Below are positions 44,232 through 54,776 of a DNA stretch of 64,000 nucleotides, one piece after another. The stretch spans positions 1 through 64,000 of the forward strand of contig NZ_JBGCCU010000025.1 of the NCBI RefSeq assembly GCF_041261445.1, given 5' to 3'. The translations under genes were made by a program, and so were the position numbers. The notes beneath the pieces were generated by a model, which was given only the letters and a program-made list of their open reading frames with translations, ran no database searches and was not told the DNA's origin. Numbering within the stretch: position 1 is the stretch's first letter; every line of letters starts with the position of its first letter. This DNA is from Catenulispora sp. EB89. Its GTDB lineage: Bacteria > Actinomycetota > Actinomycetes > Streptomycetales > Catenulisporaceae.

Positions 44232-44732
44232 TCACGAGGTGAGATCCAGCGCCTGGTCCCCGAGGACCGAGCGCAATTGCTGGAGACCACGGTTGGCGTG
44301 CGACTTCACCGAACCGTCGGAGATGCCGAGGGCCGCGGCCGTCTCGGCGATGCTGCGGTCCTCCCAGTACCGCAGCACCAGAACGGCGCGATAGCGCGGG
44401 GAGACTTCGGCGAGCGCGGCCAACAGAGTCAGGCGGACGTCGCTGGTGGTGCCGACGCCGGCGATGTCCGGAACGGCCGCGCTCAGGATCTCCCGCTTCC
44501 GGCGCCGCCGGTAGGTGTCGACGAAGGTCCGGAACAGCATCCGGTGCACATAGGCGTCGATCTGCTCCACGCGCTGAATCCGGCTCCAGCCCACATACAC
44601 CTTCGCCAGCGCGTTCTGCGTCAGGTCCTCGGCCAGATGCCAGTCCCCGCACAACAGATACGCGGTGCGCAGCAGCCGTTGCTGCCGTGCGAGGACGAAC
44701 TCGTCAAACTCCCGCTCGCGCTCTTCCCGCAT
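44232..44732 (-). CDS. ECF sigma factor, SigE family
   Basis: 166-aa sigma-70-family protein: region 2 (LLRTAYLLCGDWHLAEDLTQNALAKVYVGW, about 20-49) and region 4 (LAEVSPRYRAVLVLRYWEDRSIAETAAALGISDGSVKSHANRGLQQLR, about 108-156, read in pieces). This is the SigE-type subfamily common in streptomycetes, usually co-encoded with a transmembrane partner as here. Targets unknown. Confidence 0.92.
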   Translation of the reverse strand: MREEREREFDEFVLARQQRLLRTAYLLCGDWHLAEDLTQNALAKVYVGWSRIQRVEQIDAYVHRMLFRTFVDTYRRRRKREILSAAVPDIAGVGTTSDVRLTLLAALAEVSPRYRAVLVLRYWEDRSIAETAAALGISDGSVKSHANRGLQQLRSVLGDQALDLTS

Positions 44733-44817
44733 CCGCCGCTCCCTCCGTGGTCACCCCACTGACGAAGCGGCGGATGCAGGGGGTTGCGTCACGCGCCGAG
44801 CGGCTTGGGCGCGCACC

Positions 44818-46317
44818 CTACATGTGGACGGCCTTCGGCGCGTCGGCCGCGAGCGCCGCCGGATCCGGCTTGCCGGTGTTCATCAGCAGCGCCACGACCA
44901 CCGCCCCGCCCAGCACGATCGCCGCCGCCACCCCCGAGGCGGTTGTGAAGCCGTGCACCACGGCGTCGTTCACCAGCGTCGGCGAGGGCTTGTGCGACTT
45001 CAGGTACGAGCTGGTGGCGCTGGCCGCGACCGTGTTGGACAGCGCGATCCCGACCGAGGCCAGCACCTGCTGCGAGGTGTTGACGGTCGCCGAGGCGACG
45101 CCGGCGTCCTCGGGGCGCACGTTGTGCGTCGCGTAGTTCATCGCCGGCGCCATCACCAGGCCGAGGCCCAGGCCCACCAGCACCTCCACCGGCAGCACGC
45201 CGGCCGCGTAGCCGGTGTCCGGCTTGACCGCGGTCATCAGCGCCAGGCCGCCGGCCGCGATCAGCATGCCGGGGACCATCAGCAGCCGCGGCGCGACCTT
45301 CGGCACCAGCCGGCTGCCGAGCAGTACCGCCGAGACCATGATGGCCGCGGTCATCGGCAGGAACGCGACGCCGGTCATGACCGCCGAGTACTTCTTCACG
45401 TCCTGCATGTAGTACGTCAGGAAGAGGAAGAGCGCGAACATGCCCACGGCCGCCGTGCCGACCGCGAGGTAGGCGCCGCCGCGGGTGCGGGACAGCAGCA
45501 CGCGCAGCGGGAGCAGCGGCGCGGCCACCCGCGACTCCACCACCAGGAAGCCGACCAGCAGCACGGCGCCGCCGATCAGGCAGCCCAGGACCGTGCCGGA
45601 GCCCCAGCCGTCGGTCGAGGCCTGGCCGAGCCCGTAGACCACCGCGACCAGCCCGCCGACCACGAGCACGACGCCGGGCAGGTCGAGCTTCATGCGGCCC
45701 TCGGCGCGCGACTCCCGGATCTCCCGCAGGCCGCCGAACAGGGCGATCGCGGCGATCGGGATGTTGACGTAGAGGCAGTAGCGCCAGTTCAGGTACTCGG
45801 TCAGCAGGCCGCCGAGCAGCAGCCCGATCGCGTTGCCGCCGACCGCGACCGCGCCGAACAGGCCGAACGCCTTCGCGCGCTCCAGCGGCTCGGTGAACGT
45901 CGTGGCCAGCAGCGACAGCGCGGCCGGGGCGAGCAGCGCGCCGAACGCGCCTTGCAGGCAGCGCGCGATGAGCAGCACGGCGAAGTCCGGCGCCACGCCG
46001 CCGAGCGCGGAGGCCAGCGCGAAGCCGGTCAGGCCGATCAGCAGCGCGCGCTTGCGGCCGGTGTAGTCGGCGACGCGGCCGCCGAGCAGCAGCAGGCTGC
46101 CGAAGGCGAGGGTGTAGCCGGTGATCAGCCACTGCCGGCTGCCGTCGGAGAAACCGAGGGAGCGCTGGGCCGAGGGGAGCGCGATGTTCATGATGGTGCC
46201 GTCCAGGACGACCATCAGCTGGGCCACGGCTATGAAGATCAGGGCTTTCCATCGCCGGGGGTCCTTCTCGGGCACGGCGGCCCGCGCCCCGGACGCGGTC
46301 TGGATGGTGTCGGTCAT
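44818..46317 (-). CDS. MFS drug exporter, DHA2 (14-TM, EmrB/QacA) family
   Basis: 499-aa transporter with 14 hydrophobic spans. Motif A LLLLGGRVADYTGRKRAL near residues 78-95 and LMVVLDGTIMNIALP near 32-46 are typical of DHA2 proton-coupled drug efflux. ATG at 46317 has GGGGGG 5 nt upstream. Divergent from a TetR gene across a gap with two similar operator-like sites, so it is probably derepressed by its substrates. Confidence 0.94.
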   Translation of the reverse strand: MTDTIQTASGARAAVPEKDPRRWKALIFIAVAQLMVVLDGTIMNIALPSAQRSLGFSDGSRQWLITGYTLAFGSLLLLGGRVADYTGRKRALLIGLTGFALASALGGVAPDFAVLLIARCLQGAFGALLAPAALSLLATTFTEPLERAKAFGLFGAVAVGGNAIGLLLGGLLTEYLNWRYCLYVNIPIAAIALFGGLREIRESRAEGRMKLDLPGVVLVVGGLVAVVYGLGQASTDGWGSGTVLGCLIGGAVLLVGFLVVESRVAAPLLPLRVLLSRTRGGAYLAVGTAAVGMFALFLFLTYYMQDVKKYSAVMTGVAFLPMTAAIMVSAVLLGSRLVPKVAPRLLMVPGMLIAAGGLALMTAVKPDTGYAAGVLPVEVLVGLGLGLVMAPAMNYATHNVRPEDAGVASATVNTSQQVLASVGIALSNTVAASATSSYLKSHKPSPTLVNDAVVHGFTTASGVAAAIVLGGAVVVALLMNTGKPDPAALAADAPKAVHM

Positions 46318-46333
46318 CGGGAACCCCCCACTA

Positions 46334-46395
46334 AACGGAGCATTTTCATCCACTATCGCGTCGAGGATAGCAGAAGTGGAGGATTTTCATCCGTT
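46334..46395. promoter_or_regulatory. paired TetR operator-like sites
   Basis: Two 21-bp sites, 46334-46354 and 46375-46395, share the core ATTTTCATCC. The first runs AACGGA to TCCACT and the second AGTGGA to TCCGTT, so their outer parts are mutually inverted. The second contains the dyad GGATTTTCATCC. They lie between the divergent MFS and TetR genes and overlap the -35/-10 region of tetR. Confidence 0.65.
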
Positions 46396-46408
46396 CCGCT
46401 CGGGACGC

Positions 46409-46414
46409 TACAGT
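46409..46414 (+). promoter_or_regulatory. -10 box for leaderless tetR
   Basis: TACAGT ends 7 nt before the ATG at 46422; no ribosome site is present. It lies 14 nt from the second operator-like site, consistent with autoregulation. Confidence 0.45.
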
Positions 46415-46421
46415 GCGCGCC

Positions 46422-47108
46422 ATGCGAGCCGATGCCGAGGACAACCGCCGCGCCCTGCTGGACGCGGCGCGCGAGATCTACGTCGAGGAGGGCACGTCGG
46501 TCGCGCTCGACAAGATCGCCAAGCGCGCCGGCGTCGGCATCGGGACTCTGTACCGGCGCTTCTCGGACCGGGACGCGCTGCTGCGCGGCGTGCTCGTCGA
46601 CCTCTTCGAAGGCATGTCGGCGGCGGCCCGCCGGGCGCAGGCCGAGGCCCAGGCCGCCCCCGCCGGCCCGCCGGCCTGGGAGGCGCTGGTCCGCGCGGTG
46701 GCGGGTCTGGGCCTGGGGCCGACGCTGCCGGTGATCTTCCGCGAACGCTTCGACCTGATCGACGACCCGGCGGTCTCCGCCGCGATGCGCGAGGCGATCG
46801 ACGCCGTCGAGGGCGTGTACCTGCGGGCCCAGGAGGCCGGGCAGCTGCGCGCGGACATCAGCTTCCTGGAGGTCCAGATGCTGGCCGGGATGCTGTCGCA
46901 GAGCGGTCCCAGCCGGCCGCCGATGACCGATCCGGAGACGCTGACCGACCGGCTCGTGGGCATCCTGCTCGACGGTCTGCGCGCCGGGGCGGGCAACCAC
47001 GCGTTGCCGGGCGAGCCGACGGTTTTCAGCCCTCTGAACCCCGACGACCGCGCCGCCGTGGAGCGGGCGATCGCCGAGGAGAAGCAGCGGCGGGAGCTGG
47101 GGAGTTAG
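46422..47108 (+). CDS. TetR-family repressor of the MFS exporter
   Basis: 228-aa regulator. The N-terminal helix-turn-helix reads NRRALLDAAREIYVEEGTS then VALDKIAKRAGVGIGTLYRRF (about 8-48), followed by an all-helical ligand domain. ATG at 46422 is preferred over the GTG at 46413 because of the leaderless -10 spacing. Divergent from the exporter, hence presumed local repressor. Confidence 0.92.
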   Translation: MRADAEDNRRALLDAAREIYVEEGTSVALDKIAKRAGVGIGTLYRRFSDRDALLRGVLVDLFEGMSAAARRAQAEAQAAPAGPPAWEALVRAVAGLGLGPTLPVIFRERFDLIDDPAVSAAMREAIDAVEGVYLRAQEAGQLRADISFLEVQMLAGMLSQSGPSRPPMTDPETLTDRLVGILLDGLRAGAGNHALPGEPTVFSPLNPDDRAAVERAIAEEKQRRELGS

Positions 47109-47191
47109 CCGCTGCTCGCCGGCGAGAACTACCGGCGAGAACTACTAGGCACTCCTCTCAGCCCTGCCTGCCTCAGCCTGCCTGTGTCAGC

Positions 47192-47632
47192 TCAGAACGC
47201 GAACACATCCCCGGTCGCCCTGGCCAGCCATCCGCCATTCGTGTACTTGTGCCCCCAAGCCACCCGCGCGCCCTCCCACGTCCCGGCCGCCCTGACCTCC
47301 ACCGGCGCCACGACCGCCGGCGCCAGCCACGTCGGATGCACCGACAGCGCGTCGAGGTTCCCGTGCACCGCCGCCAGCTCCTCGCACGCCGAGGTCGCGT
47401 CCTTCAGCCCGCCGAGGCCGTGGACCACCGGCGCCGCGCCGTCGCTCGCCGTGGACGTACACAGCAAGTACGTGACCTGCGTCTGCCCGCTCGTGGCGTC
47501 CACGCGCTTGAGGTGCAGACCGCCGAGCACGTGGACTCGGAAGCCGTCAGACGCCTGGGCGGCCCCGGCCCCGGTGGTGAGCGCCGCCGCGGAGAGCAGC
47601 GCGGTGACGGTGACGGCTGCGAAGCGGCGCAT
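47192..47632 (-). CDS. subtilisin-inhibitor-like (SSI) secreted protein lacking the reactive-loop disulfide
   Basis: 146-aa exported protein; signal peptide ends near residue 27 (AQA). The SSI fold is indicated by TYLLCTSTASDG..ACEEL (Cys58 and Cys83, the first disulfide), APVEVRAAGTWEGARV and the family-terminal GDVFAF. In classical SSI the reactive loop CPMVYDPV is pinned by a second disulfide to NEC. Here the aligned residues are Ala104-Pro-Ala-Val-Val-Ala-Pro-Val and Asn-Gly-Gly134, so both cysteines are missing together and the P1 residue would be Ala106. It may be a non-inhibitory or differently tuned homologue. Confidence 0.8.
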   Translation of the reverse strand: MRRFAAVTVTALLSAAALTTGAGAAQASDGFRVHVLGGLHLKRVDATSGQTQVTYLLCTSTASDGAAPVVHGLGGLKDATSACEELAAVHGNLDALSVHPTWLAPAVVAPVEVRAAGTWEGARVAWGHKYTNGGWLARATGDVFAF

Positions 47633-47722
47633 CGTCGATCCCTTCGTCAGAGGTGCCGCCGGCCCCGGATCGGCCGGCGGACAGCACCTCCCAGCGTCCC
47701 GCGAACCGCCCTCGCAAAAGCG

Positions 47723-47756
47723 GAAGACCCGCCGAATTCACTCTCGGCGGGTCTTC
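47723..47756 (-). terminator. terminator of sdh2 operon
   Basis: Perfect 13-bp stem GAAGACCCGCCGA / TCGGCGGGTCTTC with an 8-nt loop, 22 nt past the sdhB2 stop. Confidence 0.8.
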
Positions 47757-47778
47757 GTGGCGCAATGGACCAAACGGA

Positions 47779-48551
47779 TCAAATAACCCTGCGGGTGATC
47801 AGCGCCCGCTTCACCTCGGCGATGGCCTGCGTGATCTGGATCCCGCGCGGGCACGCCTCGGTGCAGTTGAACGTGGTCCGGCAGCGCCACACGCCCTCGC
47901 GGTCGTTCAGGATCTCCAGGCGCTCGTTCGCCCCGTCGTCGCGGGAGTCGAAGATGAACCGGTGCGCGTTGACGATCGCCGCCGGGCCGAAGTACTGCCC
48001 GTCGGCCCAGAACACCGGGCACGACGTGGTGCACGCCGCGCACAGGATGCACTTGGTGGTGTCGTCGAAGCGGTCGCGGTCCTTCTGCGACTGGATCCGC
48101 TCGCGGGTGGGCTCGTTGCCGTGCGCGATCAGGAACGGCTTGACGTCGCGGTAGGCCTGGAAGAACGGCTCCATGTCGACCACGAGGTCCTTCAGCACCG
48201 GCAGGCCCTGGATCGGCTCGACGGTGATCGGCTTGCTCGGGTTCAGGTCCTTCACCAGGGCCTTGCACGCCAGCCGGTTCTTGCCGTTGATCCGCATCGC
48301 GTCCGAGCCGCAGACGCCGTGCGCGCAGGAGCGCCGGAACGTCAGTGAGCCGTCCTGCTCCCACTTGATCTTGTGCAGCGAGTCCAGGATGCGTGCCGTC
48401 GGGTCCGCCGTGACCTGGTAGTCGACCCAGTGCGGGGCGGCGTCGACTTCGGGGTTGTAGCGCCGGATGCGGACCGTGATGGTCATCATCGCGATGCCGG
48501 CCTTGCCGGAGGCCGACGTCTCGACGTGCTCTTGCACAGTAGCGGTGCTCA

Positions 48552-48552
<1 letters not shown>
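47779..48552 (-). CDS. sdhB: succinate dehydrogenase iron-sulfur subunit (Sdh2 type)
   Basis: 257-aa subunit with [2Fe-2S] ligands in CAHGVCGSDAMRINGKNRLAC (positions near 75-95), [4Fe-4S] CILCAACTTSCP near 168 and [3Fe-4S] CRTTFNCTEACPRGI near 225. Classical SdhB, clearly distinct from the Sdh1 copy at 16937. ATG shares one base with the sdhA2 stop (TGATG). Last gene of the sdhCDAB operon. Confidence 0.97.
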
Positions 48553-50315
<1,763 letters not shown>

Positions 50316-50323
50316 GCGCGCGC

Positions 50324-50776
50324 CTAGCCCTTGATGCTCGGGTCGAACGTGAAGATGACCAGGGTGCCGAGGAAGATCGTCAGCACGGAGGCCGTGTACA
50401 GCAGGCCCTTGAGGATCGCGCGGGTGCGGTCCTTGTCGGCGTAGTCGTTGATGACCGTGCGCATGCCGTTGGTGCCGTGGATCATCGCCAGCCACAGCTG
50501 GAGCAGGTCCCAGAACTGCCACCACGGCGAGGCCCAGCGGCCGGCGACGAAGGCGAAGCCGATCTTCTCCACGCCGCCGTCGGTGACCATCATGATGAAC
50601 AGGTGGCCCAGGACCAGGAAGACCAGCAGGACCCCGGAGGCCCGCATGAACAGCCAGGAGTAGAGCTCGAAGTTGCCCCGGGTGACCTTGCCCGGGCCCT
50701 TGCGGCTGCGGAAGCGCTGGGAGCGGCCGGGGTTGCCGGTGCGCGGCGGCTCGAGAGCGACGTGAGAGGAGGACAT
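50324..50776 (-). CDS. sdhD: succinate dehydrogenase membrane anchor SdhD
   Basis: 150-aa anchor with three spans (near 45-66, 82-104 and 120-142). [23 protein letters not shown] contains the haem/quinone-region Ser and Arg, with [13 protein letters not shown] near residue 105. ATG at 50776; a GTG at 50788 overlapping the sdhC2 stop as GTGA is an alternative start. Partner of the SdhC2 encoded next to it. Confidence 0.93.
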   Translation of the reverse strand: MSSSHVALEPPRTGNPGRSQRFRSRKGPGKVTRGNFELYSWLFMRASGVLLVFLVLGHLFIMMVTDGGVEKIGFAFVAGRWASPWWQFWDLLQLWLAMIHGTNGMRTVINDYADKDRTRAILKGLLYTASVLTIFLGTLVIFTFDPSIKG

Positions 50777-50784
50777 GAGACCGG

Positions 50785-51183
50785 TCACCACCCGAACCAC
50801 TCGTGGAAGGTGTGCTGCATCATCGGCTCCAGGAAGCCGAGCATCAGCACCGCCCACAGACCGACGACGACCCAGAGCAGCTGGCGCTGGTACTTCGGCC
50901 CCTTGCTCCAGAAGTCGATGGCGATGATCCGCAGGCCGTTGAAGGCGTGGAACATGACGGCGCCGACCAGGCCGACCTCGAGGATGTTCACCACGGGGTT
51001 CTTGTACGTGCCGATGACCTGGTTGTACGTGTGCGGACTGACGCGGACCAGCGCCGTGTCGAGCACGTGTGCGAACAGGAAGAAGAACAGGAGGACGCCG
51101 GTGACGCGTTGCGCGACCCAGCTCCACATGCCTTCCCGGCCGCGGTAGAGGGTGCCCTTGGCGCCCTGAGCTCCGCTTGCCAT
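50785..51183 (-). CDS. sdhC: succinate dehydrogenase cytochrome b556 subunit SdhC
   Basis: 132-aa anchor with three spans: [31 protein letters not shown] (read as two parts, residues about 11-41, quinone-site Ser/Arg and haem His), [20 protein letters not shown] near 72-92, and a last span near 105-125. First gene of sdhCDAB; GAGAGG 6 nt before the ATG. Confidence 0.94.
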   Translation of the reverse strand: MASGAQGAKGTLYRGREGMWSWVAQRVTGVLLFFFLFAHVLDTALVRVSPHTYNQVIGTYKNPVVNILEVGLVGAVMFHAFNGLRIIAIDFWSKGPKYQRQLLWVVVGLWAVLMLGFLEPMMQHTFHEWFGW

Positions 51184-51384
51184 GCCCAGCCTCTCAGGTG
51201 GTGAAGTAGCTGACGAGACGGCTACCGATACCGTGCGCAGCAGTCATGACGTGCGGACAGGCTTCGATGCCAGCGGTCATGCTAACGATCATCAAGTGGA
51301 CAAAACGGACTCGCAAGCCGAGTGTGACCAACTCCTCAGGGCTCGGACGCCGAATGGGTTGTGTTAGCCCTTGTGAGGGATTTG

Positions 51385-51402
51385 CCAACGTTTTCGTTGG
51401 CT
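51385..51402. promoter_or_regulatory. dyad GCCAACG-TTTT-CGTTGGC
   Basis: Perfect 7-bp inverted repeat with a TTTT centre in AT-rich sequence of the sdh2/CYP125 gap. It could be an operator for either gene. Confidence 0.45.
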
Positions 51403-51481
51403 TAAATACGTCGCGGATCCGCCGCGAGTGCGCAGGTTGCGGGCCGGTAACGAGCGCGGGCGCGATGGGTATTGCGGAAAC

Positions 51482-51495
51482 TAGAACACGTTATT
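51482..51495. promoter_or_regulatory. KstR-like operator upstream of CYP125
   Basis: TAGAACACGTTATT fits the steroid-repressor consensus T-NN-AAC-NN-GTT-NN-A at all but the last base. It lies 60 nt upstream of the CYP125 start. In mycobacteria and rhodococci CYP125 genes are controlled by KstR, so site and gene support each other. No kstR gene is in the window. Confidence 0.6.
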
Positions 51496-51555
51496 ACGGT
51501 GCCCCTACACCGGAAGCTGACAACCCGTCAGACGACTCGGCCGGGAGGCGCTCGC

Positions 51556-52806
51556 ATGTCCGTCACGACCAAGCCCGCGATCCCGGTGAACCGGGACTTC
51601 ACCGATCCGGACCTGTACGAGGAGCGGATGCCGTTCGAGGAGTTCGCCGAGCTGCGGCGGACCGCGCGGCTGTGGTGGTGCGCCACCCCGGACTCCCAGC
51701 AGCCGTTCGGCGACGACGGGTACTGGGTGGCCTCGCGCCACGCCGACGTCAAGTACGTCTCCACCCACCCGGAGCTGTTCGCCTCCTCGCCGAACACCGC
51801 CCTGGTGCGCTTCGGACCCCGCGTGACGCGCGAAGACCTGGACATGCAGAAGGTCATCATGCTGAACGCCGACGCGCCGGACCACACCAAGATGCGCAAC
51901 ATCGTCCAGCGCGGGTTCACCCCGCGCTCGATCAACGCGCTGGAGTCGGTGCTGAAGGAGCGCACACGCCGGATCGTCGCCGAGGCGGCGGAGCGGGGGA
52001 GCGGGAACTTCGTCACGGACCTGGCCAGTGAGCTGCCGCTGCAGGCGATCGCCGACCTGATCGGGGTGCCGCAGGAGGACCGCTGGAAGCTGTTCGAGTG
52101 GTCGAACACGATGACCGGCTACGACGACCCGGATCTGAACGTCAGCGAGGAGGACGGCAAGAACGCCTCCATCGAGCTGCTGGTGTACGCGATGGAGCTG
52201 GCGGCGAAGCGGCGGGAGCACCCCGAGGACGACATCGTCACCAAGCTCATCCAGGCCGACCGCGGCGACGGGTTCGGGAAGCTGAACGACGACGAGTTCG
52301 GCTTCTTCGTGATGATGCTGGTGGTGGCCGGCAACGAGACCACGCGGAACGCGATCACGCACGGGATGCAGGCGTTCTTCGACAACCCCGCGCAGTGGGA
52401 GCTCTATAAGAAGGAGCGGCCCAAGACCGCCGCGGACGAGATCGTCCGGTGGGCGACGCCGATCATCTCCTTCCAGCGCACCGCCGTGGCTGACACCCTG
52501 GTCGGGGACGTCGAGGTCAAGGCCGGGCAGCGGGTGGTGATGCTGTACTCCTCGGCGAACTACGACGAGAGCGTGATCTCCGCGCCGCACACGTTCGACA
52601 TCTCCCGCGACCCCAACCCGCACCTCGGGTTCGGGGGCGGCGGGCCGCACTACTGCCTGGGCGCGAACCTGGCGAAGATGGAGATCAACCTGATGTTCGA
52701 GGCGCTGGCCGAGCTGGCGCCGGGGCTGGCTTCGGACGGCGATGTGCGACGGCTGCGGTCGGCGTGGATCAACGGGATCAAGGCGCTGCCGGTGCGGTAC
52801 GTCTGA
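51556..52806 (+). CDS. cytochrome P450, CYP125 family (steroid C26/27 monooxygenase)
   Basis: 416-aa soluble P450. The I-helix is VVAGNETTRNAITHGM near residues 256-271, ExxR is in DEIVRWATP, and the haem loop is HLGFGGGGPHYCLGANLA with the Cys near 370. Strong resemblance to CYP125A1: FTDPDLYEERMP near 15, MLNADAPDHTKMR, GFTPRSI, SELPLQAIADLIGVPQEDR, WSNTMTG and DEFGFFVMMLVVAGNE. CYP125 oxidises the terminal side-chain carbon of cholesterol or cholestenone. ATG at 51556 has GGGAGG 7 nt upstream. Needs ferredoxin and reductase from elsewhere. Confidence 0.93.
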   Translation: MSVTTKPAIPVNRDFTDPDLYEERMPFEEFAELRRTARLWWCATPDSQQPFGDDGYWVASRHADVKYVSTHPELFASSPNTALVRFGPRVTREDLDMQKVIMLNADAPDHTKMRNIVQRGFTPRSINALESVLKERTRRIVAEAAERGSGNFVTDLASELPLQAIADLIGVPQEDRWKLFEWSNTMTGYDDPDLNVSEEDGKNASIELLVYAMELAAKRREHPEDDIVTKLIQADRGDGFGKLNDDEFGFFVMMLVVAGNETTRNAITHGMQAFFDNPAQWELYKKERPKTAADEIVRWATPIISFQRTAVADTLVGDVEVKAGQRVVMLYSSANYDESVISAPHTFDISRDPNPHLGFGGGGPHYCLGANLAKMEINLMFEALAELAPGLASDGDVRRLRSAWINGIKALPVRYV

Positions 52807-53011
52807 CGCGGTGGTTCTGAAGGCGGTACGTCTGAAGGCTGGGGTCGGTAGGGGTACCGCCGGCGGCGCGGGGCTGGTGGCATTGGGGTGCAATCGGCGG
52901 GTGACGTGTGCTTCAGGCCTCCGTTGGTGCGCTGTAGGTGTACCGAATAACCTGCGGTCAGGAGGCCGCGTTCCCTCGCCGCGAGCCCCGTAGCCGTTAG
53001 GAGCGCCGAAG

Positions 53012-54595
53012 GTGTCATCGCTGAGCGAGTCCGGCCTGCCGATCGAGCCCGTGTACGGCCCGTCCGCGCTGAGCGGCTGGGACCCGGCCGCCAAGCTGGG
53101 GGAGCCGGGCGCCTTCCCGTTCACCCGCGGGGTGTACCCGACGATGTACACCGGCAAGCCGTGGACGATGCGCCAGTACGCCGGCTTCGGCACCGCGGCG
53201 GAGTCCAACCGGCGCTACCACCAGCTGATCGACGCCGGGACCATGGGCCTGTCGGTGGCCTTCGACCTGCCGACCCAGATGGGCTACGACTCCGACGAGG
53301 CGATCGCGGCCGGCGAGGTGGGCAAGGTCGGCGTGGCGATCGACTCGGTCGAGGACATGCGGGTGCTGTTCGACGACATCCCCCTCGGCGAGGTCTCCAC
53401 GTCGATGACGATCAACGCCCCGGGCGCGGTCCTGCTGCTGATGTACCAGCTGGTCGGCGAGGAGCAGGGGGTGCCGTCGGCCCGGCTGACCGGCACCATC
53501 CAGAACGACATCCTGAAGGAGTACATCGCCCGCGGGACGTACATCTTCCCGCCGAAGCCGTCCCTGCGCCTGGTGTCGAACGTCTTCCAGTACTGCCACC
53601 GCGAAGTCCCGAAGTGGAACACCATCTCCATCAGCGGCTACCACATGGCCGAGGCGGGGGCGACGCCCGCGCAGGAGATCGCCTTCACCCTCGCGAACGG
53701 CATCGAGTACGTCCGCGCGGCGGTGGCGTCGGGCCTGGACGTCGACGACTTCGCGCCCCGCCTGTCGTTCTTCTTCGTGGCCCGCACAACGCTGCTGGAG
53801 GAGATCGCCAAGTTCCGCGCGGCCCGCCGCATCTGGTCCCGCGTGATGCGCGACGAGTTCGGCGCCAAGAACCCGAAGTCGCAGATGCTGCGCTTCCACA
53901 CACAGACGGCCGGCGTGCAGCTCATGGCGCAGCAGCCGGAGGTCAACCTGGTGCGCGTGGCGCTCCAGGGCCTCGGCGCCGTGCTCGGCGGCACGCAGTC
54001 ACTGCACACGAACTCGTTCGACGAGGCCATCGCCCTGCCGACGGAGAAGGCGGCCCGGCTGGCGCTGCGGACGCAGCAGGTGATCGCGTACGAGTCGGAC
54101 GTCACGAAGACGGTGGACCCCTTCGCGGGCTCGTACGCCATCGAGGCCATGACCGACGAAGTCGAGACCGCGGCGCTGGAACTGATGGCACGCGTCGAGG
54201 ACTACGGCGGCGCGGTCGCGGGCATCGAGGCCGGCTTCCAGAAGCAGGAGATCGAGCGCTCGGCGTACCAGATCACGCAGGAGATCGACAGCGGGAAGCG
54301 CACGGTCGTCGGCGTGAACAAGTACACGATCGACGTCGAGGAACCCTACGAACCACTCCGTGTGAACCCCGCGATCGAGGCCCAGCAGGCGGAGCGCCTC
54401 GCGAAGCTGCGCGCCGAGCGCGACAACGCGGCGGTGTCGAAGGCGCTGGATGCGATGAAGCGCGCTGCGGGGACGGATGCGGAGAACGTGCTGTACCCGA
54501 TGCGGGAGGCTCTGGCCGCTCGGGCTACCGGCGGCGAGGTGAGCCACGCGCTGCGGGAGGTTTGGGGGACTTTTGTGCCGGCGGATGCTTTCTAG
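53012..54595 (+). CDS. methylmalonyl-CoA mutase family catalytic chain without B12 domain
   Basis: 527-aa TIM-barrel subunit of a coenzyme-B12 acyl-CoA mutase. Aligning by offset 33 with the Propionibacterium enzyme places Tyr56 (WTMRQYAG), Gln164 ([11 protein letters not shown]), Arg174 and His211 ([12 protein letters not shown]) at Tyr89, Gln197, Arg207 and His244. Tyr plus Arg is the methylmalonyl-CoA pattern; isobutyryl-CoA mutases have Phe and Gln there. No C-terminal cobalamin-binding domain (DxHxxG), so a separate small subunit must exist elsewhere. GTG at 53012 has AGGAG 8 nt upstream. Confidence 0.93.
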   Translation: MSSLSESGLPIEPVYGPSALSGWDPAAKLGEPGAFPFTRGVYPTMYTGKPWTMRQYAGFGTAAESNRRYHQLIDAGTMGLSVAFDLPTQMGYDSDEAIAAGEVGKVGVAIDSVEDMRVLFDDIPLGEVSTSMTINAPGAVLLLMYQLVGEEQGVPSARLTGTIQNDILKEYIARGTYIFPPKPSLRLVSNVFQYCHREVPKWNTISISGYHMAEAGATPAQEIAFTLANGIEYVRAAVASGLDVDDFAPRLSFFFVARTTLLEEIAKFRAARRIWSRVMRDEFGAKNPKSQMLRFHTQTAGVQLMAQQPEVNLVRVALQGLGAVLGGTQSLHTNSFDEAIALPTEKAARLALRTQQVIAYESDVTKTVDPFAGSYAIEAMTDEVETAALELMARVEDYGGAVAGIEAGFQKQEIERSAYQITQEIDSGKRTVVGVNKYTIDVEEPYEPLRVNPAIEAQQAERLAKLRAERDNAAVSKALDAMKRAAGTDAENVLYPMREALAARATGGEVSHALREVWGTFVPADAF

Positions 54596-54776
54596 GGCTT
54601 TCGCTTGAGCTCGGACCGGACGGGACCTTCAACGGGGAGAACGGTCCCGCGACCGGCTGTCGCTCGCTGAGATCGAGGCCCTTGCGGTCTCCAAGATCAC
54701 CCTGCCCGCCCTTCCGCTACCCTCGGGCAACCCCGCCACGCGCTTCGTGCTCTAGGTAGGGCGGAAGGGGGTCGCG

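Larger units (their letters stand above)
51184..51555. other. divergent control region sdh2 / CYP125
   Basis: 372 nt without a supported gene. It holds the hairpin-like dyad at 51385-51402 and the KstR-like box at 51482-51495. The sdh2 promoter must lie toward the left part; I could not pick a clear -10/-35 pair. Confidence 0.6.
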
